Source of the DNA: a bacterium
Lineage (GTDB): Bacteria; Krumholzibacteriota; Krumholzibacteriia; LZORAL124-64-63
Reading direction: 5' to 3'
Assembly: GCA_016719645.1 (NCBI GenBank)
Contig: JADJYS010000001.1
Location: 186,001 to 250,000 of the forward strand
Length of the DNA: 64,000 nt
In this document: one piece after another, positions 16,439 to 27,500 of the stretch
How positions within the stretch are numbered: position 1 is the stretch's first letter
Layout of the letters: each line of letters opens with the position of its first letter
Notes under the pieces: model-generated
Databases searched by the model: none
The model's input: the letters and a program-made list of their open reading frames with translations, nothing else
What the model was told of the DNA's origin: nothing
Program-made: the position numbers and the translations under genes

Positions 16439-16475
16439 AAGGGGTCACGGATGTTCCGTGACCCCTTACTTCTTC
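16439..16475 (+). terminator. Terminator after tRNA-Lys
   Basis: A 13-bp hairpin, AAGGGGTCACGGA / TCCGTGACCCCTT with loop TGT, followed by ACTTCTTCC. It starts 9 bases after the tRNA. Confidence 0.8.
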
Positions 16476-16647
16476 CTGACATCGGCCCTGAAGGATACGG
16501 CTGATGCATGTTCTACAGCATCGCTCAACGCATCAAGTTCAGCGATATGAAGTGTCCAAGTCGTTGACCGATCGTTGAGTCGATCCCTATGTTGGCATCA
16601 TATTGCTGGGGGAACCGTTGTCGCCGGCCCCAACTGGTAATTCCACG

Positions 16648-19600
16648 ATGACCAACACCATGAGGCCGGGTATGGCAAACCGATTTCTATTCATCGTCAA
16701 CCTTGCTGTCTTAGCCGGGGTAGGAGTGGCCCATGGCGGTTGGTCGACCCAATTCGGGCCGACTGGTCTCGTACAGATGGGGTACGTTACCGCAGCCGTC
16801 GAGTACGAAGGCGACCTGGTCGTCGCCGGTTTTTTCAACACCGCAGGCGGAGACACCGTCAATCACATCGCACGCTGGGACGGCGAGCGTTGGCGTCCTC
16901 TCGGAGCCGGACTCTGGGGCGTCGAATGTCTGGCCGTCCATGCAGGCCGTCTGATTGCCGGCGGGAAGTTCAAGCCCGAGGGTGGTGTTCGCTTCTACGG
17001 TTTGTCCTACTGGGACGGCGAATCATGGCAGAGATTGTCCGACCAGTTGGAAGGCGAGGTCCATGCACTCGTCTCCTATCGAGGGGATCTGATAGTCGGT
17101 GGACGGTTCACCATTCATGGCGAGACCCCGATAAGTTACATCGCACGTTGGTACGACGGATCATGGCTCCCGCTCGGGCAAGGCGTAGCGCGCGGCGGGC
17201 GTACCCGGGTCGAGGCACTCGAAGTCCACGCTGACGAACTGATCGTCGGCGGCGTCTTCGGCCAGGCCGGGCAAGTCGAGACCTTCCACATCGCGCGCTG
17301 GGATGGCCGGCAATGGCACGCCTTCGGTGACGGGGCTGATGATGCCGTTTACGCGCTCCGATCATCAGGGGACCATCTGTATGCAGCGGGGATATTCCAG
17401 ATGATGTCCGGCGACTCGGCCTCCTGCATCGCAGACTGGGACGGCGTCTCTTGGTCTCCGTTGGGCGACGGCATCCGCATGAAGTCCCCCGATCTGCCGG
17501 TCGTCAACGCCCTCGAGATCTGGCGGGGTGAACTGGTCGTGGCTGGCAAATTCGACATGGCCGGAGGGTTGACTGCGGGTTCGATCGCCACCTGGGATGG
17601 AAGCGAGTGGCGATCGCGGCCTCCGGGATTTGATGCTGAAACGCGCCCAGTGAAAGTCCAAGAAGTCCTCGATTTGACGGTCTGCAACGAGCGGCTGGTC
17701 GCTGGCGGGAAGATGCAGGGCGGAGCCGGATTTCTCGTCAACAACCTCGGGTTGTGGGACGGTGGGCACTGGGACCCCTTGATTGCCGGTCAGGGGGTCG
17801 AAAGCGGTGTGGGTGAGATGAAATATCTCGGGGCCGCCTCCTGCTGCAGAGTTCCAGCCCTGTAGGGGCCGGCAATCTGCGGGGTACCGTGTTCTGGGAT
17901 GATGGATGTTGGCACCCCTTCGGAATCGCCGTTGGCGACTCTTCCGAATTCCAGGCCGAGCTCAAGATGTTCGTCGAGCACGAGGGTCGTCTGATGGCGT
18001 TGGGAAAGTTCTATACATCGGCGCCCCGGAATGCGCGCCAACGGGCCGAGCACACCTGGCGTCTGGCCGTGTGGGAAGAAGGGTGGCGCGTGGTGTCGCC
18101 ACCGCTGGAGCCCAAGGTCGAATTTCTGTCCCAGATCGTATCTGTCGGTGGCGATGTCGTCGTCCTTGGTTCGTTCACGGGATCAGATGCGGTGCAGGAG
18201 CATGGTGCCGCCTGGGACGGGCAGCGGTGGCGTGAACTGGACCTGCATGGAGACTACTTCGGCATCAGCTGTGCGACTGTCATCGATCGGCGCCTGTATC
18301 TCGCCTGGCGGACACTGGCCAGAGGCGACACATCGCAGTATGTGGTGGCCGAATGGGATGGGCGGAGGGTGCAGGTCATCAAGCCCGGAGTCAACAGCGA
18401 GGTCAGTGCGATGACCGGCCGCAATGGCAGGCTCGTGGTGTCATTCGACATTCTGCAACAGGAGATTGCCGAGACGAGCATGATCCAGGAGTGGGATGGC
18501 GAAAGATGGCAAGCGTTGCCCGGGTCGTTTTCGCGTCGTTTCGCGCGGGACGCGCGCATTGCGCAATTAGCAGTGTACCATGGTTATCTCGTTGCCACGG
18601 GAGACTTTAACTGCATCGATGAGCGCGTCTGCCGGAACGTTGCCTTCTTGGACGGCGACGTGTGGCGTCCACTGGGGAGCGGCGTGACTGGTGTCGCCGA
18701 ACGCCTGGTGCCCATGGCGTCGAGTCTTTGGCTCAGCGGTGGCTTCGAGACGGCCGGAGGCGATCTGTCCCAGCATGTCGCCCGCTGGGATGGTCCTTTG
18801 CCGGTGGGATCGATGGTGGAGCCGTTGACCGAGTGTGCGCCTGAAGTCATGCCGGTCATCCTTCGGGGCGATGGATGGCATTCCCATAACCTGGACATGA
18901 CGGACCCGCCGCTGCCGTTCGCGAACGGCGACTTCCTGGCTTTGACGGATGGTCTGCCTGATCGCTGGGAATGGCATGCGAATTCCGACGGGACTTGCCC
19001 GCAAGACAGCATCGCGCTTCTTATACTGCCCGAAGGCGGTGTGGGGCTCCGGACCTGCTGCGTACCAGGCGCTTACCCTTCGCTCGCCCAGCGCGTCAGC
19101 GTCGAGGGCGGCAGGTTCTACAGGGTCAGGGTGACCCAGAGGCTGACGTCGGGGTCGTGACGTTCAGCGTCAGGGGGATTGGGGCGCAACTGCTGCTTCA
19201 TGAGGTGTGTGTCGACACGATCAAGATACAGGAGGATGACATCACGCGGATGCTCATCGCCGAGCTCCGCAGCGAGTACGTGCCTCAGTCGGACCACCGC
19301 ATCAATTGGCACGAGATCGAACATAGGTGCACGGCTCGGATGTCGGCAGTGGGCAGGAAGACCTGGCTGGGCGGTGAGCGAACTGCGGCTGCGCTGAAGA
19401 GCCCGGGGTCACGCTGGAAAATGGCCGCAAGGCTGACGTCGGAGAAATCAGTTGCTTCATCTGGTGAGCCTGTGCCGGTTGAAGATCGATTATCGCAGGA
19501 ACGCCTGTCCGCAATTCGTGCCCGATTGATGGACTGTCAGGAATGGGAAAGCAATGCCGGGAGGATGGACGCATGAAGGGATCGTCATCCATGCACTTGA

Positions 19601-20151
19601 AGGCCCCACGATCGGTGCATTAGTCGAGGAGCTAGCCTCCGCGGCAGGGATCCTGATCGACCTGCGGGCAGGGACAGGGGAAACGTCCTCCCGGATGATC
19701 GAAGACGAGCGACTCCTTGCGTTGGTAGGGAGGTTTCACAAACGAGCCGGGCTCATCGCGGGTATGGGCAACCGAATCCGGCGGGAAGGGGGTTGCGGAC
19801 ACATTGTGGGTCCAGCCGGCGGTCGATCTGGCCCTCGGGATGCCGGTCGTCTGCCTGATCGGACAAGGATGCAGCGGCGCAGGTACGGAGTTCGCGATGA
19901 TGATGAAGGACATGCCGAACGTCACGCTGGTCGGTAGGCCCACGAGAGGCGGGACGGGCGGCATGGCTCGGTTCAACCTGCCGATCGGCAGCCAGGTCAA
20001 TTTTCCGAGCCGGTCGTTATGGAGCTCGGACCACGAGCTTGTCAATGATAGCCACGGCCTTCAGCCAGGTATCCTTTCGAGCCGGATGTCTCAGTGTTCC
20101 GATCCATCTCGGGAAGATTTGGGTTCGCAGATGGTCCCCTTGTGCTGGTGA
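16648..20151 (+). pseudogene. Decayed secreted WDG-repeat protein fused to an S41 (tail-specific) protease
   Basis: One gene broken by at least four frame changes. Segment A (16648-~17840) has a signal peptide (FLFIVNLAVLAGVGVAHG) and ~45-residue repeats built around IARWDG-x2-W-x2-LG. Segment B (~17840-~19150, shifted frame) continues the same repeats and ends in a Cys-containing beta domain. Segment C (~19150-~19570) resembles the helical start of S41 peptidases (INWHEIEHRCTARMSA). Segment D (~19570-~19790) carries ILIDLRAGTGE. Segment E (~19790-20151) carries the serine-nucleophile region GQGCSGAGTEFAMMM and the catalytic-Lys-type KDMPNVTLVG block. GC content is clearly lower than in flanking genes, consistent with transfer or relaxed selection. 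Frame breaks are inferred from domain continuity; a run of assembly errors is less likely but possible. Confidence 0.75.
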
Positions 20152-20242
20152 GAAGGAAGGACGCCAAAGGCGGACGCAGGCCTAAGGGCTTTCGAAGTCG
20201 GCTCTGACATCTCATGACGGCTACCTCATTCCCGAGGCACCC

Positions 20243-20692
20243 ATGCTCCACATCTACATCGACGCCGACGCCTGCCCCGTCAAGGACGAGGTCTACAAGG
20301 TCGCCCAGCGCTACGACCTGCCGGTCACCCTGGTGGCCAACAGCTACATGCGCTACCCGAGCGGCGGCAAGGTGAAGCTCGTGGTGGTGGAGCAGGGCCG
20401 CGACGAGGCCGACGACCGCATCGTCGAACTGGCGGACAAAAACGACATCGTCGTCACCGGCGACATCCCGCTCGCGGCGCGCTGCCTCGACAAGGGGGCC
20501 CGGGTGCTCGGCCACAAGGGCCGGCCGTTCACGCCGGAGAACGTCGGCGACTCGCTGGCCACGCGGCAGCTGCTGTCCCAGCTGCGCGACCAGGGGCTGG
20601 TGGGCGGCGGGCCGCCGCCCTTCTCGCCGAAGGACCGCTCGCTGTTCCTGCAGCAGCTCGACCAGATGGTGCAGGCCATCCGGCGGGGATGA
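20243..20692 (+). CDS. YaiI/YqxD family (UPF0178, PIN-like) protein
   Basis: A 149-residue member of the DUF188/UPF0178 family. It is recognised by the N-terminal IYIDADACPVKDEVYKVA signature, the strand VVTGDIPLAARCLDKGARVL, and the GRPFTPENVGDSLATRQLL helix. Conserved acidic residues (D8, D10 and the later D in TGD) match a PIN-like metal site, so nuclease activity is suspected for the family but not established. Cytoplasmic and monocistronic: it follows the decayed protease region and converges on the next gene. Confidence 0.9.
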   Translation: MLHIYIDADACPVKDEVYKVAQRYDLPVTLVANSYMRYPSGGKVKLVVVEQGRDEADDRIVELADKNDIVVTGDIPLAARCLDKGARVLGHKGRPFTPENVGDSLATRQLLSQLRDQGLVGGGPPPFSPKDRSLFLQQLDQMVQAIRRG

Positions 20693-20700
20693 GGCGCCGG

Positions 20701-21480
20701 TCAGCGCAGCAGCGTGCCCCGGACCACCACGGGCGGCCCGCCGGCCGCCTCGAGCGCGAACAGGTAGGCGCCGGACGGCAGCGCCCTCCCCGCGGCATCC
20801 ACCCCATCCCAGGCCACCGCCAGCGGCGCGCTGCCGAGCGTCCCGCTCCAGAGCGTGCCCAGGCTGCGCCCCGCGAGATCGCGCACCTCGAGGCGCGCTG
20901 CGCAGGCGACGGGCGAGCTGACGATCAGCTGCGTGCGGGGGTTGAAGGGGTTGGGCGCCAGTTGCAACGTCGGCCCGGGCCGCAGCGGCGGGGCGCCGGT
21001 GGCGGGATCGCTCACCACGATGGTCGCTTTGCCCAGCGAGAGATCGGGCAGCGGATCGGCCTGGGGGTCGGAGAGGTAGACGTCGACCGTGGCCAGTTCG
21101 GTCACGCCCGTCTGCGGGGCGGCCTGGAAGTGCCAGACCAGCAGCTCGCCGGGGCCGCTGGCGTAGCAGGCGCCGCCGATGATCACCACGTAGGCGTGGA
21201 AGAGGCCCGGCGTGGTCTCCTCGTAGTCCTCCCACAGGAAGCAGCCCACACCGTCGTAGATCGAGCCGGGGGTGGAGGTGACGCCCGTGATCACGTCGGG
21301 GTCGTAGGTGATCCGCACCTCGATCGTGCGGATGTCCACGGCGTCGTCGAGCATCACCGCGACGCTGCCCTCCGCGCCGGGGGCGACGGATTGCCAGCGG
21401 GGTTCCCAGCGCAGGGCGGTGGCGTGGGCGGCCGTCGCGATGAATAACAGGGCGGCGGTCATCGGGGCGAAGGACTTCAT
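20701..21480 (-). CDS. Secreted cohesin-domain protein with FlgD-like C-terminal domain
   Basis: A 259-residue exported protein. A signal peptide (~1-20, ending near AAHA) is followed by a cohesin-like beta-sandwich (~25-165), with VRITYDPDVITGV, GPGELLVWHFQA and a closing VDVYLSD strand. A PNPFNPRTQLIV-containing FlgD/Ig-like domain (~175-259) ends in RGTLLR. Cohesins bind dockerin modules; dockerin-like segments occur in the two large genes immediately upstream on the same strand, so extracellular assembly is plausible. The ATG follows AGGAG. Confidence 0.8.
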   Translation of the reverse strand: MKSFAPMTAALLFIATAAHATALRWEPRWQSVAPGAEGSVAVMLDDAVDIRTIEVRITYDPDVITGVTSTPGSIYDGVGCFLWEDYEETTPGLFHAYVVIIGGACYASGPGELLVWHFQAAPQTGVTELATVDVYLSDPQADPLPDLSLGKATIVVSDPATGAPPLRPGPTLQLAPNPFNPRTQLIVSSPVACAARLEVRDLAGRSLGTLWSGTLGSAPLAVAWDGVDAAGRALPSGAYLFALEAAGGPPVVVRGTLLR

Positions 21481-21496
21481 GTCGGCTCCTGTCGTC

Positions 21497-21527
21497 CCCG
21501 GGCTCCGGCGCGGAGCCGGAGCCCGGG
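21497..21527 (-). terminator. Hairpin terminator after the 21550-24429 gene
   Basis: A 10-bp stem CCCGGGCTCC / GGAGCCCGGG with an inner 3-bp stem, between the stop codon of the large upstream gene and the start of the cohesin gene. It has no T-tract, so its strength is uncertain. Confidence 0.5.
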
Positions 21528-21549
21528 TGGGCGATGGGTGGTACGGATC

Positions 21550-24429
21550 CTACTTCACGAGCGTCATCTTGCGGACCTCGGTGTCCGCGCCCGCGACGAG
21601 GCGGTAGAAGTAGGTCCCGGTCGCCGCGCGCTGCCGCGCGTCGTCCAGGCCGTCCCACACGACGGTGTGCGCGCCGGCGGCCAGCTGGCCGTCGACGAGC
21701 GTGCGCACGAGGCTGCCGTCCACCGCGTAGACGCCCAGCCGCACCTGCCGCGCCTCGGGCAGCGCGAAGGCGATGGTCGTCATGGGGTTGAACGGGTTGG
21801 GGTAGTTCTGGCCGGCAGAGAACCGGACCGGCGTCTGCGGCCCGTCGCCGGCGCTCTGCGACACCCGCAGCACGCCGTTGTCGGTGCGGCGCGCTTCGAT
21901 CGCCGGGGCGACCGTCACGTCCGCGCTGAAGGTCACGCGCAGCAGTTCGCCCGCGCCGGCGATGGCGCCGCCGCGGCCCAGCAGGGCGAGGCTGGCGTCC
22001 AGGCCGTTGCGGTCGATGTTGGCCACGAAGGCCGGGGAAACCTGGGCGTCGAGCAGCTCACCCGCGCGGACGTCGCAGACCACCCCGTCGGGCAGGCCGG
22101 CGCGGAGACGCAACCCCTTGAAATCGGCGCAAGGCTCGACCAGCACGAGCGCCCAGGTGTTCCCCTCCAGATGCGTCCACGCCAGGACCGCGTTCGGCGT
22201 GCCGCCGGCGGGCTGGCGCGGCGCCACGTTGCCGAAGTTCATGGCGAAGATCATCAGGTCCTCGAAGTCGATCACGTTGTCGGTGGCCGGGATGCCGAAG
22301 CCGCTGGTGTCGTCGGTGGGGCCGACGTCGGCTTCGTTGTTGTAGCCGCCGCCGCCGTGGACGTAGCCGAAGGCGGCGCCGAGCTCGTCGATGTCCGGGA
22401 TGTCGACATCGCCGTCGTAGGCCGGCGGGTCGATGTCGCCCAGCCAGTAGTTGGTGCAGCGGTTCATCGGTCCGGCGCCGGGGCCGACGTTGCCGGCGGC
22501 GTCCACGGCGTAGACCTCGTAGTAGTAGATGCCGCGCGGCGCGAAGTTGTTCACGTAGCCGACGGCCGTGCCGGGCACCGCGCCGTCCACCAGCGACCAC
22601 TCGGGGCTGGCGACGGCGGCGGCGTGGTCGGCGGGCCACACGGGCTGGTTGGCGTTGACGTCATCGTACTCGGGATAGGCCGAGACGGCCTCGTTGCCGT
22701 CGCCGGGCTCGTGCCAGACGGCGCGCCACACCTCGTAGTGGTCCACGTCCGAGGCGTCGGCCATCGTCCAGGCGAGCGTGACCTGCTCGTGGCCGGGGGC
22801 CGACGTCAGGCCGGTCACGCCCGGCGGCATGGTGCAGTCCACCGTGAACGAGACGCCGCTCACGTCGGCGAAGATGTCCAGGTTGGCCGGGTCGCGCATG
22901 CGGTAGCTCTCCACCGTCACGTCCACGACGCCGGTGCCGCTGGTGGTCAGGACCAGCGTGAACAGGTTGCCGGGGACCAGCAGGCCGGGGGTGGTGCCCA
23001 GGATGGACTCGTTGACCGAGAAGACGCCGCCGCCCTCGTCCACCACGTAGAAGACCGTGGAGCCGACCGACGACAGGCCGCCCGCCCTGGCGAAGTGGGC
23101 CGAGGTGACGGTGGCCACCGGGCCGGCCACCTTGACCACGAACTCGTAGCCGCGCAGGCCGGGCGTGGCGTCGCCGGGAGCGTAGGCGAAGGTCACGGTC
23201 TTGGTCTGGCCGCACTGCACGGGGTCGGGGCCGCTCGCGGCGGCGGTGACCGTGGCGCCGGCGGCGGCCGCCAGGCCGGCGGTGATCTCGCCGCCGATCT
23301 CCGGGTAGTGGGTGCCGCTGCCGTAGACCCAGCCGCCGCTGGCGTGCTGCGTGGTCGCCAGCCAGATGGCGCCCTGGCGGATCGCGGCGCGGGTAACGGT
23401 GGTCGAGGGGAGGTTGTCGGCCAGCGATCGCAGCGCGTAGGCGGCGCACTGCCAGTTCTGGTCGTCGGGGATCGCGCCGTACTGCTCGCTGAAGGCGCCG
23501 TCGGCGTACTGGCAGGCCAGCAGCAGGTCCTGCAGGCCCGGCAGTTCGGCGGTGTGGGTGCCCGAGGTCGCGAAGGCGTCGATGATCCCGGACAGGCCGA
23601 GCGTGTACCACCAGTAGAGCGGGTTGCTCCAGGTCGGATCGCTGCCCTTGTTGGCGCCGTCAGGATCGAAGTAGCCGGGAACGCCGGCGAAACTGTCCTG
23701 GTAGATGACCTCGGCCATGGCGGCGGCCTCGGCGGCGTGGCCCGCGCCGGGGAAGGCCTCGTCCATCAGCATGGCGGCCTCGACCCAGGGCGCGATGTCC
23801 CAGGGGATGATGCCGTTGCTGTAACCCTGGCCGTAGCGGGCGTCGCGGATGTAGGCGGCGAGGTTCGCCATCGTCGTGTACACACTCAGTTGACGGTTCC
23901 AGACCGCCTGCGCGCCCGCCCGGTAGACGGCCGGCGCGGGGCAGTCCGGCAGGTTCGCGAAGTTCAGCAGGAAGATCACGTCCGGGCCCGAGCGGATCAC
24001 GTTGGGGCCGACGCTCACGATGTGGTCGGCGGCGTCCTTCATCGCCGTGAAGTAGGCGGGCTGCGGGTCCAGCAGGTAGGCCCGGTAGAGCCCCTGCACC
24101 GTGGCGCCGTAGAGGTTGGTCGCGCTGGCGGTCGCGCTGTGGACGAAGGCGGTGGTGCTCCAGTCCCAGCCGCCGTCGTCGGGGTCGGCGTCGGCGGGGC
24201 CGTTGCCGGCGTTGTCCTCGGTGATGTCGGCCTGCAAGCCGACCAGGTAGTCGGCGCCGGCCGTCAGCGACGCCGCGAAGTCCGTCGGATCGCCGAAGGC
24301 CTTCTCGCCGCCCGGGATGATCTCGCGGGCGCCGGTCGGGACGCCCTCGGCGGGCGTGGCCGGCGGCCCGGCGGCCCAGGCGCCCGCCGCGAGCAGCAGC
24401 AGCGCCAGCAACAGTGTCGTCTTTCTCAT
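21550..24429 (-). CDS. Large secreted alpha-toroid / cohesin / Fn3 / dockerin-like protein with FlgD-like C-terminal domain
   Basis: A 959-residue exported protein. The ATG at 24427-24429 is chosen for its 9-base spacing from GGAGG; two in-frame ATGs lie 6 and 18 bases further upstream. After the signal peptide (~1-20), residues ~30-370 are helical, with Trp/Gly motifs such as GGWDWST and ASGGWVYG, resembling a prenyltransferase/terpene-cyclase-type alpha toroid. Then come a cohesin-like domain (~385-525), an Fn3-like domain (~530-660, YYYEVYAVDAAGNVGPG), a dockerin-like segment with two Asp-rich repeats (DGDVDIPDIDELG and IDFEDLMIFAMNFG), a further cohesin-like domain, and a PNPFNPMTTIAFALP domain ending VRKMTLVK. 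Its C-terminal ~570 residues are paralogous to those of the upstream gene. Confidence 0.8.
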   Translation of the reverse strand: MRKTTLLLALLLLAAGAWAAGPPATPAEGVPTGAREIIPGGEKAFGDPTDFAASLTAGADYLVGLQADITEDNAGNGPADADPDDGGWDWSTTAFVHSATASATNLYGATVQGLYRAYLLDPQPAYFTAMKDAADHIVSVGPNVIRSGPDVIFLLNFANLPDCPAPAVYRAGAQAVWNRQLSVYTTMANLAAYIRDARYGQGYSNGIIPWDIAPWVEAAMLMDEAFPGAGHAAEAAAMAEVIYQDSFAGVPGYFDPDGANKGSDPTWSNPLYWWYTLGLSGIIDAFATSGTHTAELPGLQDLLLACQYADGAFSEQYGAIPDDQNWQCAAYALRSLADNLPSTTVTRAAIRQGAIWLATTQHASGGWVYGSGTHYPEIGGEITAGLAAAAGATVTAAASGPDPVQCGQTKTVTFAYAPGDATPGLRGYEFVVKVAGPVATVTSAHFARAGGLSSVGSTVFYVVDEGGGVFSVNESILGTTPGLLVPGNLFTLVLTTSGTGVVDVTVESYRMRDPANLDIFADVSGVSFTVDCTMPPGVTGLTSAPGHEQVTLAWTMADASDVDHYEVWRAVWHEPGDGNEAVSAYPEYDDVNANQPVWPADHAAAVASPEWSLVDGAVPGTAVGYVNNFAPRGIYYYEVYAVDAAGNVGPGAGPMNRCTNYWLGDIDPPAYDGDVDIPDIDELGAAFGYVHGGGGYNNEADVGPTDDTSGFGIPATDNVIDFEDLMIFAMNFGNVAPRQPAGGTPNAVLAWTHLEGNTWALVLVEPCADFKGLRLRAGLPDGVVCDVRAGELLDAQVSPAFVANIDRNGLDASLALLGRGGAIAGAGELLRVTFSADVTVAPAIEARRTDNGVLRVSQSAGDGPQTPVRFSAGQNYPNPFNPMTTIAFALPEARQVRLGVYAVDGSLVRTLVDGQLAAGAHTVVWDGLDDARQRAATGTYFYRLVAGADTEVRKMTLVK

Positions 24430-24499
24430 GAGCATTTCCCTCCGCATGTCATGGCGCTCCGTCGGGTGGTGGGGCGGGGTTCCGTCCCCGTCGCGGGAA

Positions 24500-24524
24500 G
24501 GGCCCCGGCTCGCCGCCGGGGCCC
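24500..24524 (-). terminator. Hairpin terminator after the beta-helix gene
   Basis: A perfect 10-bp stem GGGCCCCGGC / GCCGGGGCCC with loop TCGCC, 14 bases past the stop codon at 24538 on the minus strand. No strong T-tract follows. Confidence 0.55.
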
Positions 24525-24537
24525 CCGATGATCTCCG

Positions 24538-27500
24538 CTACTTCATCAGCAGCATCTTGCGGACCTGGCTGTCCGGGCCCGCCTCGATGCGGTAGAAGTA
24601 GGCGCCGGAAGCGACGCCCTGGCCCTGGCTGTCCAGGCCGTCCCAGACGACGGTGTGGGGGCCGGCCGCCTGCGCGCCGTCCACCAGCACCCGCACCAGC
24701 GACCCGTCCAGCGAGTAGACGGCGAGGCGGACCTCGCGGCTCTCGGGCAGGACGAAGGCGATGGTGGTCTGGGGGTTGAAGGGGTTCGGGAAGTTCTGGT
24801 GCGCGGCGAAGCGCAGCGGCGTGACCGGGGTGATCTCGGTGGTCATGCTGACCGCGAGGTCCCCGTTCGCGCCGTCGCGGGCCGTCACCCGGGGCTGCAG
24901 TTCGACGTCGCCGCTGAACACGACGCGCAGCAGCTCGCCCGCGCCGACGATCGTGGCGTCCTGTCCCAGCAGCGCCACGCCGGCGTCCAGGCCGTTGCCC
25001 GGCGCGTTGGCGGCGAAGCCGGGGGTGCTCTGCCCTTCCAGCAGGGACCCGGCCGCGACGCTGCAGGTCACGCCCTCGGGCAGGGAAGCCGTCAGGTGGA
25101 GACCCTTGAGGTCCGCGCAGGGCTCGGCCAGCAGCAGCGACCACGTCGTGGCGTCGACGCGCTGCCAGACCAGCTGCGGGCTGTCGGTGCCGCCGGCGGG
25201 CTGCCGGGCCGGTCCGACGTTGCCGAAGTTCTGCGCGAAGATCATCAGGTCCTCGAAGCCCACGGTGCTGTCGGTCAGGGGGATGCCCCGGCCGCTGCGG
25301 TTGTGGGTCGGGCCGACGTCGCAGTGGTTGTTGTAGTACAGGGGGTTGGCGTCGCCGTAGCCGTACGAGGCGCCGAGGCGGGTGATGTCCGGGACATCGA
25401 CGTCGCCGTCGTAGGCCAGGGCGGGATCCACGTCGCCGAGCCAGTAGTTCGTGGCGCGGTTGTCGGGCGACGAGCCGGGCCCGAAGTTGACGGCGGCGTC
25501 GACCGCGTAGACCTCGTAGTAGTAGATGCCGCGCGGCGCGTGGGCATCCACGTAGCCGACGGACGTGCCGGGCAGCGCGCCGTTGACCAGCGTCCACTCG
25601 GGATTGGTCAGGACGGCGGCGTGGGTGGCGGGCCAGGTCGGCTCCTTGTCCGCCGCCATGTCATCGTACTCGGGATAGGCCGAGGTGACGTTGTCGCCGT
25701 TGTGCCAGAGGGCGCGCCACACCTCGTAGTGGTGCACGTCCGTGGCGACGGGCATCGTCCAGGCCAGGGTGACCTTCTGGTGGCCGGGCGCCGTCGTCAG
25801 GTTGGTCACCGCCGGCGGCGGCGTGCAGTCGACCGTGATCGTGGCGCCGGCGACCACGCAGCCGATGTCGCCGTTGTCCAGGTCGCGCAGCACGACGGTC
25901 GGCAGCGTCACGGTGCCGACCCCGTCGCCGGCCGGGTGGAAGGTGATCCTGAACAGGTCGGCCGCGGCCATCAGACCCGTCGACCCGCCCAGGATGGCGC
26001 TGTCGATGGTGAAGGTGCCGTTGCCGTTGTTGAGCGCGAAGAAGTAGTCATCGTCGAAGGCGTCGAAGACGCCCAGGTCGACGATGTCGGCGGCGCCGAA
26101 CGTCAGCTGATCCGAGCAGTCCACCGTCACGGTGAAGCCGCGCAGGGCGGGCGTCAGGGCGTCGGGGACGTAGCGGAAGTTCAGGGTGACGGTCTGGCCG
26201 CAGTTGATCGGGCCGCTGGCGGCGGGCAGGGCGGAGACGGCGGCCATGCCGGTCCAGGGCCGGTAGTTCACGTTGTCGGTGACGGGGTCGCCGGTGCCGC
26301 CCGGGTTGGTCGTGGCGTGGAAGGGGCCGCTGGCGGATCCCCACCAGTTGTTGAGGGCGTTCAGCACCGAGGCGGTGGTGTTCTGCACACCCTCGGTGTT
26401 GCCGGTGAAGGTGTTGCCGTTGAAGGCGACATCGCTCAGGTCGGACGGCACGCCGGGACGCACCCGCACGCCGGCGGTGGCGCAGTTGATGAAACTGTTA
26501 CCCGTGCCGGTAAGCACGCCGTCGAAGCCGTCGTAGATGTTGATGCCGCTGGTGGCCATGTTGCTGAAGGTGTTGCCCGTCAGCGCCAGGTTGTTGTTGG
26601 CCGAGGCGATGATCATGCCGGACTGGTCATCGTACCACTCCGGCCCGTCCACGGAGGTGTCCGTGAACAGATTGGAGGCGATGGACCCGTGGACGTTGTT
26701 CAGGTTCAGGGCCCACGCCTGATTGTCCCTGAAGACGTTGTCGCGGATGTCGATGTAGCTCACGGAGCTGCCCCACACCGCGATGCCGTTGGAGACGATG
26801 TTGCCCGTGAACAGGTTGTCGAGCAGGTTGAAGTGGAAGTCGCCCAACGCGCCTGTCAGGTACCAGTTACCGTTGATGCATTCCCTGGCGTTGGCGAACA
26901 CGTTGTGCTCGAAGGTCCAGGTGTTGCCGGCCTGGTTGATGAGGTTGGCGAAGCGGTAGTCGTTGTTGGTGCCCGCCAGGTCGAAGTCCATCCCCTTGAC
27001 CGTGAGCAACACGTTGGCGGCCAGGCCCTCGATGGCGTGGGTGTTGCCCAGCGGGGCCAGCACCGCCGGCGCCACCTGGGTGGCCGTGTTGGGGCTGAGC
27101 GCGGCGTTCGGGCCCAGGATGGTCACGTTCTTGACGATGCTCAGGCCCTCGTTGTAGGTGCCGGCTGCCACGTTGACCGTGCTGCTGCCGACCAGGTCGA
27201 TGGCCTCTTGGATGCGGCCGCCGCCGGACTGGGCACCCGCGTCGTCCACCCAGAGTGCGGAGAAATCGCCGGCGAACCCGTGGGGAAGGAGCGTCCCGCC
27301 GCCGAGCCACGGCGTGTAGTCGATGTTGCCGTCGATGACCCCGGACGCCAGGACCGCGGGGTCCGTCGTGCCCCAGTAGTTTCCGGAAGCGTTCTGGATG
27401 GGGGTCAGGGCCGCATCGGCGTAGAAGAAGCCGTCGTTGTCGGTGAAGCTGTTGCCGTAACGCGTCGACGGCCACCTGGCCGCCGGAGCCGTAGAGCACG

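Noticed and set aside
17830..17865. Programmed ribosomal frameshift in the WDG-repeat gene
   Set aside because: No slippery heptamer or pseudoknot is evident, and the region carries several further frame breaks, so decay is simpler.
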